DNA of 64,000 nucleotides from Forficula auricularia (taxonomy: Eukaryota; Arthropoda; Insecta; Dermaptera; Forficulidae), in assembly GCA_024734495.1 (NCBI GenBank), contig JALMQS010000153.1:35588584-35652583 (forward strand), given 5' to 3'. A model generated the notes under the pieces. That model was not told the origin of the DNA and did not search any database. It worked only from the letters and a program-made list of their open reading frames with translations. The first letter of the stretch is position 1; every line of letters starts with the position of its first letter. This document shows, one piece after another, positions 55,602 to 64,000 of this stretch. A program made the position numbers and the translations under genes.

Positions 55602-55892
55602 TTTAATTAGAGGCGGCTGTGGGTCAGTGGATAGAGTGTTGGCCCGCTGACTCGAAGATCGCTGGTTCGAGACCGAGTCTCGGCAGATAGATATTTGCAG
55701 TCGCCTCCTCTTGGAAAGTAATGGCAACCTGCCAAGAGTATAATTGCCTAGTAACCTCTCCAAATTAGCCGTTCGGAACCGGGGTTAAAGAGTAAGTCCC
55801 GTATATCTGTGTAAAACAACTAAAACACACTCAGCACAGATATATGTGGAGAGGAGCCGACACCCGTTTCGGGTATGGCACTCGAAGAAGAA
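55602..55892 (+). mobile_element. tRNA-derived SINE family S3 with (GAA)n end
   Basis: The head GGCGGCTGTGGGTCAGTGGA, an A-box-like segment and B box GGTTCGAGACC (about 55664) form a tRNA-like region. A unique body of about 200 bp ends in gaagaagaagaag. Flanks agataggga (about 55593) and agatagggaa (about 55896) look like a target duplication. The (GAA)n end is shared with the RTE-like LINE at 22508-23513, a possible source of its transposition machinery. It lies in intron 2 of PPP2R3C in sense orientation. Confidence 0.8.
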
Positions 55893-56969
55893 GAAGATAG
55901 GGAAAGGGTGGGGATATGATAATTTTTTTTTTCATCATCTTAATGAAAAACCAATATTTGTTAGAATAATATATTCGGAGTAACTTGAAAAAAAAATTGA
56001 AATTATTTACCTCTTAGTTTTGATAAAAAACAAAAAAAAACATATTTGGGCGATTATTTTTAGTGGAGGGGATATAAGCACATATAGGCTTGGAAACGAT
56101 CCGGCAAGTATGTGTGTATCCATATAGAGATTTAATAGTGTGAGTAGACAGTCACATTTAAAAAACATAACCTAAAATTTTAGTTCCGTTCATATTTATA
56201 GAGTGGTTACGAGGCTAAAACTTTTTATGTGGATTGTCGCGAAAAAAACCTCATTAAAAAGGTCAATGAAGGAAACATGCAGGATACTTCGTTCTTCTCT
56301 TCTCCAGCAGTGCTCGAAATTTGCCGTTTCTTAAGGAGGTCCTTTCGTTGCCAATATTAAATAAAAATATTAGATCATAACTATAACTTAATTTTTTATA
56401 AATTGTTTAAGTCTCTATCTATGCTTTGGTGAAGTTTCAATTACACATTAGCGAGCAAATTTTTGAGAATAAAATTTTGAAAATGTAAACATTTTCTCAG
56501 AGTCTAATGGAAAATTAAGATCTTGACACTTTCTCTTGAATTATAGTACTATTAGTTGATTATATAAAGTTAAAAAAAAAGAAAAAATTAGCTTTTTGAA
56601 ACATCCAAGTATCTTTTTTTGCAATAAAATATATCATTGACCGACGAATTTATTTAGATATTTACTTTAAAAAATCACCGTAATGCTTTGTTTGGATGTA
56701 TACATTAAAAGTATTAATACAACGCATTGCCAAATCATACAATAATTAATATCATCTGATTTGAATAAATCAAACTAAATTTTGTATTTAATTATTTTTT
56801 TTATAATTGTTTTTATTTCAAACATTTACGGCTATCATACTATTTATTTTTTAATTCTATTATTTTTCTATATTTTTTGTATTTTTAACTTATTTTATTA
56901 AATAGGTATTAGATACTACATACTTAATTCCTTTATATTAAGGAAAAAAATTCTATTGTTTCCTTAATT
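55893..56969 (+). other. Intron 2 sequence of PPP2R3C without recognisable feature
   Basis: A+T-rich, no further exon of the gene found by eye, no paired repeats. Confidence 0.5.
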
Positions 56970-57110
56970 GACCCTTTAAACCCTGAAGAAGGAGGGAAGA
57001 TCTTCCGAAACGTCAGTTTTTAAGATGATGAAAATGACTAATAAATAAATTTATTCGGAATTGTATTTTTTCATTATTCTAGGGCTGCTTTCCATCAATT
57101 CACCATTAAC
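56970..57110 (+). repeat. Element G, right inverted arm with hammerhead
   Basis: Inverted counterpart of 54830-54950. Similarity continues beyond the motif (ttcggaattgtattt, gctgctttccatcaattc). Together the arms span 2.3 kb and enclose PPP2R3C exons 1-2. Confidence 0.75.
56978..57019 (+). ncRNA. Hammerhead ribozyme motif (element G, right arm)
   Basis: AAACC (56978-56982), CTGAAGA (56983-56989), a GGA..TCC stem II, GAAA (57007-57010), CGTC, then AGTTT. Stem I has an A/C mismatch at the pair next to the core and four good pairs beyond. It is sense to the PPP2R3C primary transcript, inside intron 2. Confidence 0.65.
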
Positions 57111-57642
57111 ATCAGCTATTTAAAATGTATTTTTTAATTTAATTAACTGGCTATAAATTCAATTTCTTAATTAGTTTTATTATATGAATTATCTGTAATA
57201 AATTATTAGTGGATTTTAAAATAAATATTTTGATTATTGGAATCGAAACAAAACACATGTTTATTTAGATCAGCACAAAAGGAATTAAAATTCAATAAAA
57301 TCATTCAAAGAATGATGTTTTTCGCATTTTTGAACGGGAAGTTCTAAAGCTAGAGAGCTCAAAATCTAATCAGTTTTCTCGCATTGGAAATACAAACATT
57401 TTGAATGCAGCTCGAACTTTCCTACCACTTTCCCTAATTGAGTTATCGTAGGTATCGAAATCCAAACGGACACACACAAACAGACAGATAGACATAGAGA
57501 GTATAACAAAAGTGCTTTACAATTATTTTTCTACAAGTTTCAGGCATTTTTAATCACAATTATAAAAAAAAATTAATAATCTTTATTTTATTTACATCAT
57601 ATTTTATCAAAACTCGGAAATGTTTGCCGGTGAATGTTTTAA

Positions 57643-58469
57643 GGTAGTTGTTCCGCCAAATGGGTTTTCTTAGGAATTTTTTGAAATTTAGACAGATTAT
57701 TATTTAAATACTTCAGCATCGATTGGTGGCAAAACAAAATTTATGAACAATATAGTTCCGGAGATATTAAATTTCAAAAATAGATTTTTTAAGGCTTTTA
57801 TACATTGCACTATACGGGATATCAGAAAATTCACATACATATTTATTTATAATTAAGAAACCCTTCTTACCATTTTATAAAAAACTAAACCAACATTAAT
57901 CAATAACCAATACATATTTTAAGACAATTTTGATTCATATTTGCAACACAGTTTCATAATAATGAATAAATAATGAAAAATTTACACTAAAAAAAAGCTG
58001 GCAATAACGCATTTATTTAACCTAAAAAGTAGGTTAACTTTAGTAGTTTTGTTGACGTTTTTTCGATTCAGCCATTGTTGCAACAGCTTTCAATCCTTTA
58101 TTAAGAACAGTTTCTGAGATAATAAGGAATAAATAATGAAAAATATATAAAAAAATTTACACTAAAAACAATTTGGCAACAGCGCATTTATTTAAACAGC
58201 AAAAGATGATAAAGCGCGCATGCGCTAGATTTTTTCAAAATTATAATTTTCATAAGGTGTAATGTAGGCGTTGATTACACTTTGTTAAAAAATAACAAAA
58301 CGATTTTTATAGAAATAAATCGACCTTTAAAAATGTATTTTATCTTTCATTTTAATATAAAAATATTCAATCTCTTACAATGGTGCCAGATTTGTCAAAC
58401 GAGCACGGGATTGGCTAGAATCGGAATATAAACATTAACTTTTTGGTAATATTGTCTCGAACAACTACC
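57643..58469. mobile_element. PiggyBac-like MITE, copy 1 (TTAA target)
   Basis: Ends GGTAGTTGTTC (57643) and GAACAACTACC (ending 58469), each bordered by TTAA. The interior is non-coding, with a partial internal duplication (57960-58020 and 58128-58190). TTAA duplications are characteristic of piggyBac; the TIR itself is not the usual piggyBac one. Confidence 0.75.
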
Positions 58470-58473
58470 TTAA

Positions 58474-59182
58474 TATTAATCGCAACTTTGGATTCTCTAT
58501 CATTAAAAATATATGACATATTTTTTTTAGTTTTAACAATTTGTGTAATTCATTTTATTAATCCATTTTATCTTGTGTTTTTCCCATCAGTGGTAGCTGA
58601 AAAAATGAAATAAGGGTTACCTTTATTTATCCTTAGACTTAATATTAAAACTCTTTTTAAATACTTATGATTATTAGACTTGTTTGTAATTTTCTAGTAG
58701 TGTTGTATTTGTCAAATATAATTTGTATTTCTATTTTCCAACGTACACCATAATTGACCAGATGTCTATCAATACCTGTCAAGAAAACATTTTATCCTTT
58801 TTTTCTAATTTATGTATATAGTAGTTCTTTTTATTATTATCCAGCTTTTAAATCTGTACTTGCATAGCCGCTATAACAATATATGTTATAGTAGATTAGT
58901 TTTTAGTGGATAAATAGATTATTGAGATAAATGGGCCGGACAATATAATTATATATGAAATAAATCAATTATTTATAAAACATTCGAACAGGTTATGTGG
59001 GAGAATATATAGTGTAAGTTTAAATTTTCTGGTGGGCGTATAGCCCCCCTCTCAGACCCGTAGTTTTTAAATAATTGCTTTCTTACTGCTGTACTTCTAC
59101 TACACAAATGGTTGTATTATAGTTGTTAAATAGTTGCTATATAGTTAGAGAGACACGTTTTACATCTATTTAAAAAAAGTTA
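58474..59182. other. A+T-rich spacer between two MITE copies
   Basis: No gene or repeat recognised. It separates the free MITE copy from the palindromic transposon. Confidence 0.45.
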
Positions 59183-59380
59183 TATAGGGTGGTCCAGAAA
59201 GAAATTCATTTTTGAAAATAGAATGAAAACAAAACTATTATATTTAAAATCGTTTAATCTTATATAGTATAAAGTTTATTAAATGTAATTTTAGTGTTTG
59301 AAAATTAAATCATCAAGATGACGTCCTTGGCTGTTTCAACATTCTTCCAAACGGGCACGAAAATTTTGAAAAACTTTTAA

Positions 59381-60095
59381 GATAGTTGTTTTGCGACAAT
59401 ACTAGCAAAAAGTTAATGCTATAGTATATAGAACAGACAATAAGGATTCATAATTCATAAGCCCAAAACTTTTTGCTGTTTATGTACCAATTCTAGCCAA
59501 TCCCGTGCTCGATTGACAAATCTGGCACCCTTGTAAGAGATTGAATATTTTTATATTAAAATGACAGATAAAATACTAAAATGTATTGCCAAATTTCTAT
59601 AAAAATTGTTTTGTTATTTTTTAGCAAATGTAATCAATCCCTACGTTAAACCTTATGAAAATTATAAATTTGAAAAAATCTAGCGCATGCGCGCTTTATA
59701 CATCTTTCGCTGGTTAAATAAATGCGCTGTTGCCAAATTGTTTTTAGTGTAAATTTTTCATTATACATTTTTCATTATTATCTCAGAAACTGTGTTGTAA
59801 CTATCAATCAGAATTGTCTTAAAATATGTATTGGTTATTGTTTAATGTTGGTTTAGTTTTTTACTAAAAATAGTAAGCAGGGTTTCTTAATTATAATTAA
59901 ATATGTATGTAAATTTTCCGATATCCCGTATAGTGCAATGTATAAGAGTCTGAAAGACTCTATTTTTGAAATTTAATATCTCCGGAACTATATTGTTCAT
60001 AAATTTCGTTTTGCCACCAATCGATGCAGATTTAAATAATAATCTGTCTAAATTTCAAAAAATCCTAAGAAAACCCATTTGGCGGAACAACTACC
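59381..60095. mobile_element. PiggyBac-like MITE, copy 2 (TTAA target, inverted)
   Basis: Inverted relative of 57643-58469. Ends are bordered by TTAA (59377-59380, 60096-60099). It interrupts the minus-strand transposase remnant, so it is younger than the palindromic element. Confidence 0.8.
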
Positions 60096-60101
60096 TTAAA
60101 G

Positions 60102-60330
60102 AGTTTCTTTTGAAATGGCTTCCATTTCTTGTTGAATATTCAGCTTCTGTTGACGGATTATTAGCGTATACCTTGCTTTTAAGGTGTCCCCACAAAAAGA
60201 AGTCTACTGGACTCAAATCGGGACTCCTCGGAGACCATGTTATTTCACCCCTCCGTGAAATCAGTTTCTGAGGAACAATACCTCTTATCACGCGCATGTT
60301 CTCATTCGAATTTGCAAGAATCGCGAGGTT
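60102..60330 (-). pseudogene. Transposase C-terminal remnant, left half
   Basis: The minus frame encodes ENMRVIRGIVPQKLISRRGE, WSPRSPDLSPVDFFLWGHLK and SKVYANNPST. Beyond the MITE insertion the last residues continue at 59384-59300. It is the inverted sister of the plus-strand remnant. Confidence 0.75.
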
Positions 60331-60674
60331 ACAATCGAAACACATGGTTTCAGCAGGATGGAGCCACGTGTTACACTTCGAATGAGAGCATGCGCGTGAT
60401 AAGGGATATGTTTCCTCAGAAAGTGATTTCACGGAGGAGTGACATAACTTGGCCTCCAAGGAGTCCCGATTTAAGTCCAGCAGACTTCTTTTTATGGGGA
60501 CACCTTAAAACCAAGGTATACGCTAATAATCCGACAACATTGCGGCAAATGAAACGAATATATAGCAAGAAATGGAAGGAATTTCAAAAGAAAATCCTAC
60601 TAAAGTTTTTAAAAATTTTCGTGCCCGATTGGATGAGTGTCGCAACAGCCAAGGACGTCATCTTGATGATTTAA
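60330..60674 (+). pseudogene. Transposase C-terminal remnant, right half
   Basis: The frame encodes WFQQDGATCYTSNESMRVIR (second catalytic Asp region), then ISRRSDITWPPRSPDLSPAD and FFLWGHLKTKVYANN. The residue at the third catalytic position is Asp (SPADFF). The N-terminal half and first Asp are absent. The family is an IS630-Tc1-mariner-type transposase; I do not assign it more finely. Confidence 0.8.
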
Positions 60675-60949
60675 TTTTCAAAAACTAAAATTATATTTAA
60701 TAAACTTTATATTGTATAAGATTAAACGCTTTTAAATATAATAGTTTTGTTTTCTTTCTATTTTCAAAAATGCATTTCTTTCTGGACCACCCTATATTTT
60801 AGTTATGTATTTATTTATTTATTTATTAAGAAGTTAGTCTGAAGCCTCATAGAGGAGAAAATACAGGTTAAAAACAGAAGCCATTTGGAGTACAGATGAC
60901 AATATAAGAAATCATTAACAATTCTTAATGAGAAATAATTAATAAAGGT

Positions 60950-61055
60950 GTCCTCTGAAAGATATACCTATATAAGTGAATATAGATATAAATATTTACT
61001 TAAATGTAGGTATATGTTTATTTGCATCAAGGCGAGGACAACCTCATTGATTATT
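60950..61055. repeat. MITE family M (copy M5), right part
   Basis: tatgtttatttgcatcaagg and gaggacaacctcattgatt match the right end of family M; the left end is not evident. Confidence 0.6.
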
Positions 61056-61297
61056 TTTTTTAAATAAAATTATACAAAACATATTATGTATATAGGTATA
61101 CATAATAAACATAAACACTATTTCCCGCAGTATTGAATTAAAATTAATTAATTAATTATACCTAACCTGCACCAAAATCAGCCCAACAAGAAATGTCTCC
61201 ATCCAACCCGAGGAGATGTGCCATCTAGAGACATCAATAACTATTTTCAAAAAAAGCATATATTATATTCAATCTATTTATTTTTTACTTAATTTTA

Positions 61298-61501
61298 GTT
61301 GGGTTGGCCGAGCTGTCTAAGGCGCTGGGCCCGCTTCAGCATCGTTGATGACGATGTTCAAGCGGGAGACCCCGGTTCGAGCCTGGCTAGCATATAAAAT
61401 TTCTTCCGGCTTCCTCACTAACCCTACTAACACTTTACTGATGTGTTGTCTAAATGGGCTTAGTTCCCGGTGAAAAATAAATTAATGAAAAAAAAATTAT
61501 A
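61298..61501 (+). mobile_element. tRNA-derived SINE family S1, copy 2
   Basis: Same head as at 38689-38908 (ttgggttggccgagctgtct), B box ggttcgagcc, body cactttactgatgtgttgtc, A-rich tail. Flanks ttttacttaatttta (61283-61297) and ttttacttgatttta (61502-61516) are a near-perfect target duplication. Confidence 0.88.
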
Positions 61502-61519
61502 TTTTACTTGATTTTATTA

Positions 61520-64000
61520 TTTTATTATTTTATTAAAATTACCAAATTAATTTTTCTAAACATTAATATACACAATAATGAGTTTTTGATTCTTTTCCAA
61601 CTTTCTATTTATTTACTTAGCCTGTTTTTATTTATTTATTTATTTTTCTTAAAACTAAATATTCATTTGATAAAAATATAATATTTTTTTCGGAAAATTA
61701 TACTTAATATGATGATATTCATGTGCCATTTCGTTAGACATTCGCTTGGATTAAACCTTGAGTCTATTTTACAAATGAAAAAGATCTTGTGAGAAAGAAA
61801 AAAAAAGGTATATTTTTTTAAGAAAAAACTTATACTAACACTTTTCAAAATATTTTTACGATTCTCTTTATTGAATGAATCCAACCGAATGCATCTATTC
61901 TGGAGCTCTTGGTTCGTTTATTTAAAGGCTCTCATGCTTGGGTTGTTGCAAATGTTTTTCCAATCCTTCGAATAATGGAAATATCAAAAGCAAATCCAGT
62001 TTTTTCTACGTTTATATATATATATTTACAGTGAAGAAAATAAAAAATTAATCTGGTGAATTGTTTGATCTTATTATCTGCATTCATATTCTTCAACATT
62101 TATTTAGTCTGTCGGAATTTACAAAGTAATAAGAAGAGTAATTAAAATACCTAAGCAATAAAATTAATTTACGTTATTTGATCTGAAATGTTTCCCCATG
62201 TCCAGTCAGACTAATTAAAAATCATATCACGAACGTGTATGAAGTTATAAGATGGAAAAAATGCAGAATCCAAGAAAGACCGAGTTCCTGGTAGCCAAGA
62301 TCACTTTAATAATGATAATAAAACAACCATATATTAACATTTACACCTGGAAAGGCTTAATGGAGATCGACCATTCGGACTGGAAGTCTGTCACGTTTTC
62401 AAATTTCCAAAGGATAGCACGTAGTGCGCTCTCGATTCTCGTTCATTTTAATTAAATCATTTGATTTTAATTTGAAATAAAAAGATTACTGTAGAAACAA
62501 TGGTCAGCTTGTATCAAAAAGGAATGTATTGTTTCCAGGCAGTATTCAAATCTTCTTTCCAAGAAAAGCGATGATTTTGTTTTTGCTTTTTTACGATTTA
62601 GGAACCCGTGACAAAATTGGAGAGAAAAAAAGAAAGCAAAAGGAAATCATCTGACGGATGTTCAGAAACAAAAGGTCCTTAATTCCGAGACTTGGTGAAG
62701 ATATTCATGAATTAGCGAATAGGAATTATGCCAGACGAGGCTAATGCAAAATTTATGAACTTAAGGAATCATAACTCGAAGCTAATTAATCATAAAGAGA
62801 AATCATTCTTAATTCCAAATAAGCATTGCAAAGCTCGTGAGCAACTCGAATAGCACAAACAAAACAATTGCTCTGGTTAATTAAGAAAAGAAGAAAAGAG
62901 GTGATATCCTTATCCAACTTGAAGAAGTAATCTCTCCTCAGAACTCTTAATGCTTATTTAGAGCGAACAGGTTTCAATATGGAGTTGACAAATATGGACA
63001 ATTTATGATAGATATTCCCACGGTGTTGTGCTGCAATTATCCAATTATTTACTTTCACTTGAAGGAAATGGGGGGGGGGGGACGAAGAAGAACCGAAAAG
63101 CAAAGACAGCGAGTTTGAGATTATTGGTTCTTTTAGTAAACCCGCGCCCCGAAAACTCTTCTCACAAAAGCCCACTTTGGTATTTTCAAGCTTCTCAATT
63201 GTTACTAACGAAGATGCATAAAGGGGGAAGGGGTTTGGAGTCCCGGGGCCCGAGGTTTACCAAATAAAAAATTAGAAGAGAATGTTTTACTGCATTGTTA
63301 AAATATATTTTTATAAAAAAAAGATGTGTGGCACTCGGGGACTGCCGCGGTAAAGCTATTGCATAGCATTTTTTATCAACTTATGCAATTTTTTTTTTTT
63401 TTTTAATGATATTGATGTGAGAAGGAGATACACCAGAAGGTGGATCCCCTAAAGGCCAGTATGGGCTGGCCCCTCCATCGTGAAAAGAACAGAGCAGAAG
63501 GAAAAGAAGCCGGGATCACGAGCCAATCTCAGAAACTTAGATACAATTCAATATCCAATTTACTAAGGTTTTAGGGGCTTCGAGCAGTGGTAAATTCTCC
63601 GCGCGATAAATTCGGTTAAATTTATCTCCCACTTAATAATGCAATTATAATATTTATGCAATATTTTTTTCTTTGATATTAATTCAAGTTTTTTCTTTGA
63701 TATTAATTCAAGTTGCACTTTTTGAGCGTGGTGACCGATAAGAAAACAATGTTTTTTCTTTTTCTTAATAAAAATAAGTAAAAGTATTGAATAAATGAGA
63801 AGTTAATATTTTTATTATCTTACAATACATGTAGGTTATTCAGGATTTCAGAATTTTTATCATTGTCACTATAGGGTTATGGTAACTGAAATAAGAAACA
63901 TAAGTTTGAGACTTGATATCCTCTAAATATCTGGAAAATACCGCATCAATGGTGATCCCATATTTTGTTGTGGATTCTTGTGGATCATTATTCATTTTCA
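61520..64000. other. Sequence without recognisable gene
   Basis: Short frames (61663-61884 minus, 62252-62455 plus, 62954-63267 both strands) lack recognisable domains. A poly(G) run is near 63071, a poly(T) run near 63388-63404, and a 23-bp tandem duplication (tttctttgatattaattcaa) at about 63668-63714. If PPP2R3C continues, this may be intron. Confidence 0.4.

Larger units (their letters stand above)
59185..60794. mobile_element. Palindromic Tc/mariner-superfamily element, split by a MITE
   Basis: Ends TAGGGTGGTCCAGAAAGAAA (59185) and its complement (ending 60794), with TA on both sides. The two halves are inverted copies of the same 3' half of a transposase gene. The left half is on the minus strand and broken by the MITE at 59381-60095; the right half is on the plus strand. 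The halves meet near 60240-60320. No N-terminal transposase part exists, so the element resembles a foldback derivative. Confidence 0.8.

Noticed and set aside
55630..55700. tRNA-like sequence that could be a tRNA gene
   Set aside because: It continues directly into a SINE body with a (GAA)n end and target duplication, and acceptor-stem pairing is poor.
61298..61390. tRNA-Leu/Ser-like gene
   Set aside because: The same head occurs at 38689-38908 with a SINE body, A-rich tail and target duplications, so it is a SINE head, not a tRNA gene.
1..64000. CRISPR array, bacterial operon or prophage
   Set aside because: The repeats are dispersed transposon families, and introns and LINE/SINE/LTR elements show a eukaryotic nuclear genome.
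55276..64000. Further PPP2R3C exons
   Set aside because: I looked by eye for frames matching the next conserved segments of the protein and found none; a profile search could still find a short exon.

Overview
This is a repeat-dominated, A+T-rich window from a eukaryotic nuclear genome. The organism is probably an arthropod: there is a BEL/Pao retrotransposon with DUF1759/DUF1758-type gag-protease, Tc1, mariner, pogo, piggyBac-like and hAT elements, tRNA-derived SINEs and several LINE lineages, and host genes have small exons split by short and long introns. I see no bacterial gene organisation, no rRNA and no free-standing functional tRNA gene. Two runs of exactly 100 N (15442-15541, 36381-36480) are scaffold gaps.

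Only one host gene is recognisable: the first two exons (55010-55055 and 55130-55275, + strand) of a homologue of PPP2R3C, a B''-type regulatory subunit of protein phosphatase 2A. A possible exon of an unknown gene lies divergently at about 54249-54470 (- strand). Almost everything else is mobile DNA, mostly broken and often nested.

Layout. 1-3340: hammerhead-bearing palindromes, a dispersed repeat and two hairpins. 3737-5610: a MITE containing a long-TIR Tc1-like element whose transposase has a 57-nt intron. 6828-8065: a 1-kb foldback. 8788-15441: a deleted BEL/Pao element with both LTRs and a tRNA-Trp primer site. 16354-17184: a pogo-like element invaded by a hammerhead palindrome. 18225-19440: a hammerhead-flanked element. 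20616-20868: an R2-type LINE remnant. 21999-23897: MITE, hAT, LINE and Tigger pieces. 26190-31430: nested LINEs. 33756-37895: a hammerhead palindrome, a ZBED-type hAT element and a 1.3-kb duplication across a gap. 38311-43536: hAT, SINE, tandem repeats and a mariner. 46275-53945: palindromic and tandem repeats. 54830-57110: the host gene start inside a pair of inverted hammerhead arms. 57643-60794: two piggyBac-like MITE copies, one inside a palindromic Tc/mariner element. 61298-61501: a SINE.

The most unusual signal is a recurrent sequence class that ordinary annotation would call 'unknown repeat'. At least seven loci carry a short motif with the hammerhead-ribozyme core (CUGANGA, stem II, GAAA, a very short or self-complementary stem III ending in UH, then the second strand of stem I). 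The seven loci fall into about six sequence families. At every locus the motif occurs as a divergent inverted pair with the 3' ends pointing outward, and at most loci AATAAA follows shortly after the predicted cleavage site. Minimal hammerheads of this kind that act as dimers are known from Penelope-like retroelements. Here they occur without any visible Penelope reverse transcriptase, in small palindromic elements of about 0.2-2.2 kb, one of which brackets the first exons of PPP2R3C.
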